Assembly (NCBI GenBank): GCA_934293575.1
Contig: CAKQYU010000013.1
Span: 1-64,000 of the forward strand
Source of the DNA: an uncultured Lachnospiraceae bacterium
Lineage (GTDB): Bacteria; Bacillota; Clostridia; Lachnospirales; Lachnospiraceae
DNA length: 64,000 nucleotides
Direction of reading: 5' to 3'
Positions 53,882 to 60,764 of the stretch are shown here, piece by piece (position 1 is the stretch's first letter; each line of letters begins with the position of its first letter). Made by a program: the position numbers and the translations under genes. The notes beneath the pieces are model-generated. The model had not been told where the DNA came from and ran no database searches. It saw only the letters and a list, made by a program, of their open reading frames with translations.

Positions 53882-54529
53882 ATGAAATCAATATTACTGG
53901 TTGGACTTGGAAAGTTCGGAAAACATATTGCATTACAGCTGCATCAGTTAGGACATCAGGTTATGGGAGTGGATCATAACGAGGACAGAATAAATGATAC
54001 CATAGACATTATGACCAATGCACAAATTGGGGACAGTACCAATGAAGAATTTTTATGTTCACTTGGAGTAGGCAACTACGATGTATGCATCGTAACCATC
54101 GGAAATGATTTTCAGTCTTCTCTGGAAACCACCTATTTGTTAAAAGAACTGGGAGCCAAATTTGTTGTTTCCCGGGCAGAGCGGGACGGACAGGCAAAGT
54201 TCCTGCTCCGTAATGGTGCAGATGAGGTAGTATACCCGGAAAAGCAGATCGCAAAATGGGCTGCCATCCGTTATACATCAAATCATATTCTGGATTACAT
54301 TGAACTGGATGAGGCCCATTCCATATTTGAGGTTACGATTCCAAAGGAATGGTTAGGTATGAGCATTGGACAAATTGATATTCGTAAAAAATATAACATC
54401 AATATCATAGCAGTAAAGGATAAAGGGCAGACAAATGCATCTGTAACGCCGGATACCCTTCTGACTGCTGACAAAACAATGCTGGTTCTTGGCGAGGATA
54501 AGGCATTGCAGAAATGTTTCCATATCTAA
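53882..54529 (+). CDS. ktrA: KtrA/TrkA-type RCK regulatory subunit
   Basis: A 215-residue RCK protein. The nucleotide-binding Rossmann motif VGLGKFGKHIALQL is at residues 6-19, with a C-terminal RCK_C domain that in related KtrA binds c-di-AMP. It forms the gating ring of KtrB. It begins 11 bases after ktrB. Confidence 0.93.
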   Translation: MKSILLVGLGKFGKHIALQLHQLGHQVMGVDHNEDRINDTIDIMTNAQIGDSTNEEFLCSLGVGNYDVCIVTIGNDFQSSLETTYLLKELGAKFVVSRAERDGQAKFLLRNGADEVVYPEKQIAKWAAIRYTSNHILDYIELDEAHSIFEVTIPKEWLGMSIGQIDIRKKYNINIIAVKDKGQTNASVTPDTLLTADKTMLVLGEDKALQKCFHI

Positions 54530-54553
54530 TGATAAGGAAAGGCGGTGAACATA

Positions 54554-54850
54554 ATGGGTGTATGGGGCAACATTATATTAACTCTGGCAATGTCAGGTAT
54601 ATTTGGATTTGGATTTTATCTGATGACAAAGCTGGATAAATTTTTAGATGAGAACCGAAAGGCAATCGAGAAAGAAAATGAAAGCCGTGAGCCATCCTGT
54701 GTTATGCTTACCAACTCACTGACAAACGAGGAGATTTTGGAAGAAATTCGTAGGTTCCGCAAACGTCATGAAGACATAAATGTGTTGCTTTATGACAGTT
54801 CACACACGGAATTAATGAACAGTATGACATACCGGACTTTACAAAAGTGA
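54554..54850 (+). CDS. small single-pass membrane protein of the potassium operon
   Basis: A 98-residue protein with one N-terminal membrane segment (about residues 4-24) and a charged cytoplasmic-type tail (LDKFLDENRKAIEKENESREPS) ending in a small alpha/beta region. I do not recognise a family. ATG at 54554 is used because GGTGA sits 5 bases upstream; a GTG three codons earlier is the alternative. Position between ktrA and kdpD suggests a part in K+ transport or signalling. Confidence 0.65.
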   Translation: MGVWGNIILTLAMSGIFGFGFYLMTKLDKFLDENRKAIEKENESREPSCVMLTNSLTNEEILEEIRRFRKRHEDINVLLYDSSHTELMNSMTYRTLQK

Positions 54851-54901
54851 TAGAAAACAATCCGAAATGTGGTATAATTTACTCCATTAAGGAAGAAAGA
54901 G

Positions 54902-56899
54902 ATGATGCAGATGAAAAAGGAACAAATACATAGCGATATAAATAGTGCAGAACATATCATGGTCTGTTTATCTGCATCACCGTCTAATGTGAAAATAATT
55001 AAGACTGCGGCTAAAATGGCATCTGCCTTTGGCGGCAGTTTTACTGCGCTTTATGTAAAGTCTGTAAATACAGACAAGATGGATGAGTTTGATAAAAAAC
55101 GTTTACAGAGTAATATTCAGCTGGCAGAACAGCTGGGAGCTGAAATTGTGATCACACATGGAGAGGATGTGTCTTTCCTGATAGCGGAATATGCCAGAAT
55201 ATCGGGTGTGACACAGATTGTTATCGGACGAAGCAATATCAAGCGTCACCATTTCTGGAGCAAACCCGCCCTGACAGAGAAGCTGACGGAAATTGCACCT
55301 AACTTAGATATACACATTATACCGGATGGAAGCTTAGGGACAACCTATAAAGATGGAGAAGATTCTGTATTGTACAGGCTGGTAATATCCCCTCCAAAGG
55401 ATATTTTCATAATGCTGCTTCTCCTTGCAGGTGTCACTTTGTTAGGGCAGGTATTCTATCATTTTGGTTTTACGGAGGCTAATATTATCGCCATTTATAT
55501 TTTGGGGGTATTGCTGATTTCTTTATTTACCAGAGGATATGCTTGTGGCATTGCCGGTTCCTTAATGAGTGTTATACTGTTTAATTTCTTTTTTACAGAG
55601 CCGCGTCTGACACTGCATGCTTATGATTCAAGATATGCCGTGACATTTGGGATCATGATGGCAGTTTCCATTATGACAGGAACATTAGCATCAAAGGTAA
55701 AGCTCCATGCAAAGATGTCAGCCCAAAACGCATTTCGGACAAAGGTGCTGCTTGATACGAATCAGCTTTTACAAAAGGCAAAAAGCGATGAAGATATTAT
55801 TAACATTACGGCAACACAGTTGATGAAATTATTAAACCGCTCGATTGTGGTATATACCGTCAAAGAAGAAATACTGTCTAACGGGCTTCTGTTTCCGGTG
55901 GAACCCGAGGTAAATAGCGGGGAACTGTTTTCTGATTTAGAGTATAATGCGGCACGTTGGGTTTATCAAAACCGGCATAGAGGCGGAGCTACAACGGATG
56001 CATATACGAATGCGAAGTGCTTATATCTTGCCATACGCATTTATGATAAGGTCTATGGTGTGATAGGTATTCACGTTGAAAAGAAACTGGATTCCTTTGA
56101 AAACGGTATGTTGTTATCTATCATAGGGGAATGTGCTCTGGCAATGGACAATAACCGCAATGCGAAGGAGAAGGAAATGGCGGCTGTGCTTGCCAAGAAC
56201 GAACAGCTGCGGGCGAATCTGCTACGTGCCATTTCCCATGACCTGCGTACACCGCTTACGGCAATTTCCGGAAATGCGGAGAATGTACTTATGAACTATG
56301 AAACATTGGATGCTGATATGAGAGAGCAGATATTTAAGGAAATTTTTGATGATTCCCAGTGGCTCATTGGTATTGTGGAAAATCTGCTTTCCGTTACAAG
56401 AATAGAAGAAGGAAGAATGAATTTTAATATGTCCATACAGCTTATGGATGAGGTTATCAGTGAAGCACTGGCACATATCAGGCAGAAACGTAACAGGCAT
56501 GATATTAAGGTTTATTGTGAGGATGAATTACTGCTTGCGAAGATGGATGCTAAACTGATTGTACAGGTAATAATCAATCTGGTAGATAATGCAATAAAAT
56601 ATACACCTTATGGTACCTCCATCCGCATAGTGGCAAAAAAGGAATCAAAGGCTGTAGCAGTCAGTGTGATTGATAATGGTCCGGGGATTCCAAAGGAAAT
56701 AAAGCCACGTGTTTTTGATATGTTTTATATAGGAGAGAACAAGGTCGCAGACAGCCGCCGAAGTCTTGGACTTGGTCTTGCCCTTTGCAAGTCCATAATC
56801 AATGCGCACGGCGGAGAGATAACATTAACAGACAATCAGCCGCAGGGCTGTAATTTTACATTTATGTTACCATTGGAAGAGGTGAGAATTGATGAATAA
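54902..56899 (+). CDS. kdpD: KdpD-type histidine kinase lacking the N-terminal KdpD domain
   Basis: A 665-residue sensor kinase: a Usp domain at residues 18-145, a DUF4118 four-helix membrane module (about residues 168-265), a GAF-like region, then HisKA with phospho-accepting His446 in RAISHDLRTPLT, and HATPase with NLVDNAIKYTP and DNGPGIP. It begins directly with the Usp domain, so the first 210 or so residues of classical KdpD (with Walker A) are missing. The Usp part carries SAS at 24-26 then 20 residues, then FTALY at 47-51: exactly the SXS-X20-FTAXY c-di-AMP motif of Staphylococcus KdpD. Confidence 0.9.
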   Translation: MMQMKKEQIHSDINSAEHIMVCLSASPSNVKIIKTAAKMASAFGGSFTALYVKSVNTDKMDEFDKKRLQSNIQLAEQLGAEIVITHGEDVSFLIAEYARISGVTQIVIGRSNIKRHHFWSKPALTEKLTEIAPNLDIHIIPDGSLGTTYKDGEDSVLYRLVISPPKDIFIMLLLLAGVTLLGQVFYHFGFTEANIIAIYILGVLLISLFTRGYACGIAGSLMSVILFNFFFTEPRLTLHAYDSRYAVTFGIMMAVSIMTGTLASKVKLHAKMSAQNAFRTKVLLDTNQLLQKAKSDEDIINITATQLMKLLNRSIVVYTVKEEILSNGLLFPVEPEVNSGELFSDLEYNAARWVYQNRHRGGATTDAYTNAKCLYLAIRIYDKVYGVIGIHVEKKLDSFENGMLLSIIGECALAMDNNRNAKEKEMAAVLAKNEQLRANLLRAISHDLRTPLTAISGNAENVLMNYETLDADMREQIFKEIFDDSQWLIGIVENLLSVTRIEEGRMNFNMSIQLMDEVISEALAHIRQKRNRHDIKVYCEDELLLAKMDAKLIVQVIINLVDNAIKYTPYGTSIRIVAKKESKAVAVSVIDNGPGIPKEIKPRVFDMFYIGENKVADSRRSLGLGLALCKSIINAHGGEITLTDNQPQGCNFTFMLPLEEVRIDE

Positions 56900-57590
56900 A
56901 CTTCAAATATTGGTGGTAGAAGATGATAAATCCGTCAGGAATTTAATGTCTACCACTTTAAAGGCACATGATTATAAATATATAGTGGCGGAAAACGGAG
57001 AAGAAGCCATTCTTCAGGCATCCACTTATAATCCGGACATTGCATTGCTTGATTTGGGACTTCCGGATATGGATGGGGTTGAGGTGATTAAGAAAATCAG
57101 GACATGGTCTAATATGCCGATAATCGTCATAAGTGCAAGAAGTGAAGATGCAGACAAGATAGAAGCACTTGACAATGGAGCAGATGATTATCTGACAAAG
57201 CCTTTTTCTGTGGAGGAGCTTCTTGCAAGACTTCGTGTAACAGCCAGAAGACTTGCCATGATGCAGGCAAATAATGCGAATGAATCCATATTTAGGAATG
57301 GTAAATTAAAGGTAGATTATGCAGCAGGAAGTGCATATATGGATGAGGAAGAACTGCATCTGACACCCATTGAGTATAAATTGTTATGCCTGTTATCACA
57401 AAATGTAGGAAAAGTTCTGACACATACTTTTATTACGCAAAAAATCTGGGGCAGGAGCTGGGATGATGATGTGGCATCCTTAAGAGTGTTTATGTCAACA
57501 CTCAGAAAGAAGATAGAAACAGGTCCAGAGTCACCGCAGTATATCCAGACACATATAGGAGTAGGTTATCGTATGCTGAAGGTCGAATAA
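56892..57590 (+). CDS. kdpE: KdpE-type response regulator
   Basis: A 232-residue OmpR-family regulator with receiver domain (acidic VEDD at residues 9-12, phosphoacceptor in ALLDLGLP at about residue 52, Lys in LTKPFSVEELLAR) and a C-terminal winged helix (HLTPIEYKLLCLLSQNVGKVLTHTFI). The ATG at 56892 overlaps kdpD by 8 bases. It probably activates the ktr operon in response to low K+. Confidence 0.93.
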   Translation: MNKLQILVVEDDKSVRNLMSTTLKAHDYKYIVAENGEEAILQASTYNPDIALLDLGLPDMDGVEVIKKIRTWSNMPIIVISARSEDADKIEALDNGADDYLTKPFSVEELLARLRVTARRLAMMQANNANESIFRNGKLKVDYAAGSAYMDEEELHLTPIEYKLLCLLSQNVGKVLTHTFITQKIWGRSWDDDVASLRVFMSTLRKKIETGPESPQYIQTHIGVGYRMLKVE

Positions 57591-57591
57591 G

Positions 57592-57794
57592 ATAATTTTT
57601 GATCATATGCTTCCTCACTCTCCATCGTAGGAAATCCATTTCTTAGACTATCACTGTGACTCACGTTCTGGAAACTTATTAATATTTACTTTACCAGAAC
57701 CAATTCGCAAATAGCGCACACCATTAAATGCTGTTGGTACCTGTTTTGCTGCTGGAATCACCAGCACCACCACTTTTTGAAATAGTCTTGCCAT
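57592..57794 (-). pseudogene. remnant of an AlbA_2 (Schlafen-type) ATP-binding gene
   Basis: From 57794 the frame reads VVVLVIPAAKQVPTAFNG, then RYLRIGSGKVNINKFPERES and a stop; past the stop, in a shifted frame, SLRNGFPTMESEEAYDQKLSY continues to about 57592. Together this is the interior of an AlbA_2 protein, without its beginning or end. The fragment stops directly at the end of kdpE. Confidence 0.65.
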
Positions 57795-57805
57795 TTATCC
57801 TACAC

Positions 57806-57858
57806 TTTATCCCCCACATTTATTGATTGTTAAGTGAGGGATAAAAGTGGGGGATAAA
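57806..57858. repeat. 12-bp inverted repeat of GDK-type codon units
   Basis: TTTATCCCCCAC (57806-57817) and GTGGGGGATAAA (57847-57858) are perfect inverse copies. Each arm, read in its own direction, is GTG-GGG-GAT-AAA (Val-Gly-Asp-Lys), with further degenerate units GTG-TAG-GAT-AAA and GTG-AGG-GAT-AAA beside them. Tandem GDKV repeats are known from the C termini of AlbA_2 ATPases, so both arms may be decayed repeat tails in opposite orientation. Confidence 0.5.
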
Positions 57859-58018
57859 TTTTCTATCTGCTATTTCACAGAAATATAATTTATCTTAATA
57901 CAATCAAAGTTTTACCGCCATACATCATCTTCAATTATCAGAATTGTCCTTAACTTTATCAAACTTAAAATCATCTCCAATCCTTAAAATATTACTAATA
58001 AACCCTATTTTCTAACTG
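57859..58018. other. AT-rich stretch downstream of araC, nothing recognised
   Basis: No open reading frame, hairpin with T run, or conserved motif can be seen between the repeat and the end of araC. Part of the decayed region. Confidence 0.4.
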
Positions 58019-58804
58019 TCAATCGTTCATTTTTCTATACTCACTTGGAGACATGTGAAATCTATCTTTAAAAACTCTGTTAAATGTTCTTTGACTGTCG
58101 AAACCACTTTCCATTGCAATATCAAGCAACGTATCGTTTGTATTTTCAATGGCACTAACTGCATAATTGATCCTAGCATCATTTAAATACTGACTAAAAT
58201 TTCTATGAAATGTTTTTGAAAATACTCTAGATAAAACATATTTGCTTATTCCCAAATCCGTAGCCATTTTATCTAAAGTTACTCGTTCCCTAAAATGAGA
58301 CGAAACATATGCAACAACCTGATACACAACTTCAGTGCTTCCTACACTTTGCTTATCAATAAGTTTTAGCTTTGGCAAGCATCTTGCTAAAATGATTTGA
58401 ATATAAGCTTCCACAACCATCTGCTCCGTTTCTGGTGTATTCATAATTACATCTATTATATTCTTCAATTCTTCACTCATATTCTCTTCTTTTATAATTG
58501 GATACTCAGGTGCATCCTTTTGTAATTTTTCATAAAATACATTCGTGCTGGCAGGTAATATCTGTATATAGCAAGCCCTATTTACTCCTGGACCAAATAC
58601 CTGATAATGATGAATCACATCAGGGAAAATCAGTCCCAAATCACCTTTTTCCATATGAAATAATTCCATACCCATTCCAAGTTCCAGAGTTCCTTCTGTT
58701 ACATATACAATCTCTAGTGCACTATGCAAATGAGGCTCAATATGCTTAGATTTTTTTTCTCTTATTTTTATCGTATTTTTTGTCTCTTTATATCGAATAT
58801 GCAC
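58019..58804 (-). CDS. AraC-family regulator with N-terminal cupin domain
   Basis: About 261 residues. The N-terminal half is a cupin-like effector pocket (HLHSALEIVYVTEGTLELG, GDLGLIFPDVIHHYQVFG) and the C-terminal 100 residues carry two helix-turn-helix units (LDKMATDLGISKYVLSRVFSKTFHRNFSQYLND and DIAMESGFDSQRTFNRVFKDRFHMSPSEYRK). The GTG at 58804 lies 10 bases after AAGGAG; the GTG at 58813 is one base from it. It likely senses a sugar and controls the lac genes. Position: downstream end of the lac cluster, opposite the small mini-gene. Confidence 0.85.
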   Translation of the reverse strand: MHIRYKETKNTIKIREKKSKHIEPHLHSALEIVYVTEGTLELGMGMELFHMEKGDLGLIFPDVIHHYQVFGPGVNRACYIQILPASTNVFYEKLQKDAPEYPIIKEENMSEELKNIIDVIMNTPETEQMVVEAYIQIILARCLPKLKLIDKQSVGSTEVVYQVVAYVSSHFRERVTLDKMATDLGISKYVLSRVFSKTFHRNFSQYLNDARINYAVSAIENTNDTLLDIAMESGFDSQRTFNRVFKDRFHMSPSEYRKMND

Positions 58805-58833
58805 TAAACTCACGCTCCTTCACATTTAATATA

Positions 58834-58850
58834 TTTGCAATATCTGTCTA
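58834..58850. promoter_or_regulatory. shared motif upstream of araC
   Basis: TTTGCAAT-ATC-TGTCTA (plus strand) occurs here, 21 bases before the araC start and 82 bases before the 24-aa mini-gene. The same TTTGCAAT-N3-TGTCTA occurs upstream of lacZ at 63904-63920. A candidate AraC site. Confidence 0.55.
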
Positions 58851-58892
58851 ACTTTTAATACCATTTGGCAAGAAACTATAATCCTCTTGTTC

Positions 58893-58898
58893 TATAAT
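58893..58898 (+). promoter_or_regulatory. -10 element of the 24-aa mini-gene
   Basis: TATAAT is 34 bases before the mini-gene ATG. No good -35 box precedes it at 16-19 bases, suggesting dependence on an activator bound near the shared motif at 58834-58850, about 60 bases upstream of the predicted start. Confidence 0.45.
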
Positions 58899-58931
58899 AC
58901 ACTTGTAAAACAAAGAAAGGAGATGAGCCAA

Positions 58932-59006
58932 ATGAGTAGGTTTAAGAATTATTTCAATGCACTTTTAGCTTTTTATGCACCAATGTTTGAACACTTTTGT
59001 CGTTAA
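58932..59006 (+). CDS. 24-residue mini-gene opposite araC
   Basis: ATG at 58932 with AAAGGAG ending 9 bases before; an earlier in-frame ATG (58923) abuts the site and cannot use it. The product is 24 residues, starting MSRFKNYFNALLAFYAP and ending EHFCR: an amphipathic, aromatic-rich helix with a single Cys next to the last residue. A strong terminator follows 55 bases later, so this is a complete expression unit. I know no named family; a membrane-active or regulatory small protein is a guess. Confidence 0.6.
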   Translation: MSRFKNYFNALLAFYAPMFEHFCR

Positions 59007-59060
59007 AAACATTTTAAGAAACTAAAAGGGCGATTTGTGAAAACTGAATATTTAAAAGCA

Positions 59061-59093
59061 GACCACTTCACAAATGTGAAATGGTCCTTTTTT
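59061..59093 (+). terminator. terminator of the 24-aa mini-gene
   Basis: GACCA-c-TTCACA-AA-TGTGAA-a-TGGTC with CTTTTTTAT on the plus strand. Confidence 0.9.
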
Positions 59094-59160
59094 ATTTATG
59101 CAACTTCAAAAATCTGTTAAACTCCTTTTGCCTCTCTTCTGTTCCCTTATAAACTCCCAT
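59092..59160 (-). other. short coding-like tail, possible gene remnant
   Basis: A minus-strand frame, 22 codons from an ATG at 59160 and open for at least ten more upstream, ends in GTEERQKEFNRFLKLHK and a stop at 59092. It has a protein-like composition, but no ribosome site. It may be the end of a lost gene. Confidence 0.3.
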
Positions 59161-59186
59161 AAATTCAATGACATTTACGAATAGCC

Positions 59187-59229
59187 AGCAAAAGGGCATT
59201 GTTCTTTTGTTTAGACAATGCCCTTTGCT
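59187..59229. terminator. long hairpin after the sugar symporter
   Basis: AAAGGGCATTGT and ACAATGCCCTTT are perfect inverted arms 12 bases apart, with GC-rich centres, lying 17 bases after the symporter stop. The T run on the minus strand is short, so it may act as an mRNA-end stem. Confidence 0.6.
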
Positions 59230-59245
59230 ATTAGTCACTGCCCTC

Positions 59246-60625
59246 TTACTGTGCAGTCTTTGCTGTTATTTTCTTTTCAATTTTTAACTTTACATTTGCT
59301 TCCTCAACGTTCATTTTGGAAAGAATAAACCAAATCAACACATCAAAAATAAGCGGCAGCCAAAGATACATAAACTGCATCATATTAAGCGCTGACTGTG
59401 GCTGAACTGAATTTGTTCCAACGTAACCACTAAGCTCTAACATCCATCCTACAACAGCGGTGCCGATACCGCCACCGATCTTAACACCAAGTGAAGTGCA
59501 TGAATACATAGTTCCATCTACACGTTTTCCCTGTGTTAAGTAAGTATATTCTGAACAAGAAGCAATTACTGCATTCATATCTCCTTGCCATGGTCCCTGA
59601 CCTAACGCTGCAACAGCTGTAAATAACATCATCAACGGTATGCTTCCCATATATCCTGCTACTACAACTAACGCTCGACCAATTACAGCCAAGAAATATC
59701 CTCTCTTATTCAGTTTATACATTCCTTTCCATTTTCCTACAAGTGTCGGTGTAAAGATTAGGGCAATAATAAGTGGAATGTTAACCGCCCACGCAAACTG
59801 ACCAAAGAGATTTTTATTTTTTAATACCCATGTCATATAGTAAATACCTGCACCAATCATAGCACTATATAACTGCTGCAGAATATAGGTACCACAAATC
59901 ATCAGATAGTATTTATTTTTTATAAGTAATTTGAATGCCTGAATAAGTCCGTATTTTTCTTCTTCTCCAGTTGTCTTTTCTTCATTTAACTCTTCCTCTG
60001 GAAGTTCCTTAACAGACATGCAAGAAATTGTATTTGAAATTAAGCCAATTACTGCATAAATAATTGCAACAAGTCTCCATGCGGCTGCATCAGCGCCACA
60101 GAAATCTACAAAACCTACGGTTATTGCCTGAATTAAAAGGCTGGTTGAGAATGCAAAAATGAAACGATATGATCCCATTTGTACACGTTCCTTGCTATTC
60201 TTTGTAATCAAGGATGTAAGTGCTGAATACGCAATGTTATTTGCTGTATAAAATACCCCGTTTAAAAGTGTGTACGCAATAAAAAACCACGCATACTGTG
60301 CTGTTTTTCCAAGACTGGTTGGAATTGCAAAACAAGCTACTAATGTAACCGCACATCCAATATATCCATATAGCATCCATGGTCTTGCCTTTCCAAACCT
60401 GCTTTTAGTCTTATCAATCATAGAGCCAAAAAAAATATCCGTAAATCCATCAAATAACTTTGAAACCGCAATCAATGTTCCTACTATTCCAGACGCTAGT
60501 CCAACGGTATCTGTCAAATACACCATAATAAATGATGTTAAAAAAGCATATACTACATTGCCAGCTATATCACCAGATCCATAGCCAATTTTGTTATACC
60601 ATTTGAGGTATTTTTTATCCTCCAT
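59246..60625 (-). CDS. GPH-family sugar:cation symporter
   Basis: A 459-residue membrane protein with 12 predicted segments. The start KYLKWYNKIGYGSGDIAGNVVYAFLTSFIMVYLTDTVG and SMIDKTKSRFGKARPWMLYG (the loop 2-3 motif) are hallmarks of GPH (LacS/MelB-like) symporters; it lacks the LacS EIIA tail. Beta-galactosides are the likely substrate because lacZ is next upstream. The ATG at 60625 has GGGAG 8 bases before; an upstream GTG is unlikely. Confidence 0.9.
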   Translation of the reverse strand: MEDKKYLKWYNKIGYGSGDIAGNVVYAFLTSFIMVYLTDTVGLASGIVGTLIAVSKLFDGFTDIFFGSMIDKTKSRFGKARPWMLYGYIGCAVTLVACFAIPTSLGKTAQYAWFFIAYTLLNGVFYTANNIAYSALTSLITKNSKERVQMGSYRFIFAFSTSLLIQAITVGFVDFCGADAAAWRLVAIIYAVIGLISNTISCMSVKELPEEELNEEKTTGEEEKYGLIQAFKLLIKNKYYLMICGTYILQQLYSAMIGAGIYYMTWVLKNKNLFGQFAWAVNIPLIIALIFTPTLVGKWKGMYKLNKRGYFLAVIGRALVVVAGYMGSIPLMMLFTAVAALGQGPWQGDMNAVIASCSEYTYLTQGKRVDGTMYSCTSLGVKIGGGIGTAVVGWMLELSGYVGTNSVQPQSALNMMQFMYLWLPLIFDVLIWFILSKMNVEEANVKLKIEKKITAKTAQ

Positions 60626-60708
60626 AATTTTCACTCCCTCTGTAAATTATTTATGATTTCACAATCCCTTCTCTTCTCTGAATCATGAATTATTTTTTTT
60701 ATAATAAT

Positions 60709-60754
60709 GCGGTCGGACTCCCTTTTCCCGGGCATATTCAGAAGTCCAACCCGC
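60709..60754. repeat. hairpin in the lacZ-symporter gap
   Basis: GCGG-TC-GGACT ... AGTCC-AA-CCGC with a C-rich centre. It lies between lacZ and the symporter on the minus strand and is not followed by a T run there, so partial termination or mRNA stabilisation is possible. Confidence 0.5.
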
Positions 60755-60764
60755 AAATATTCTA

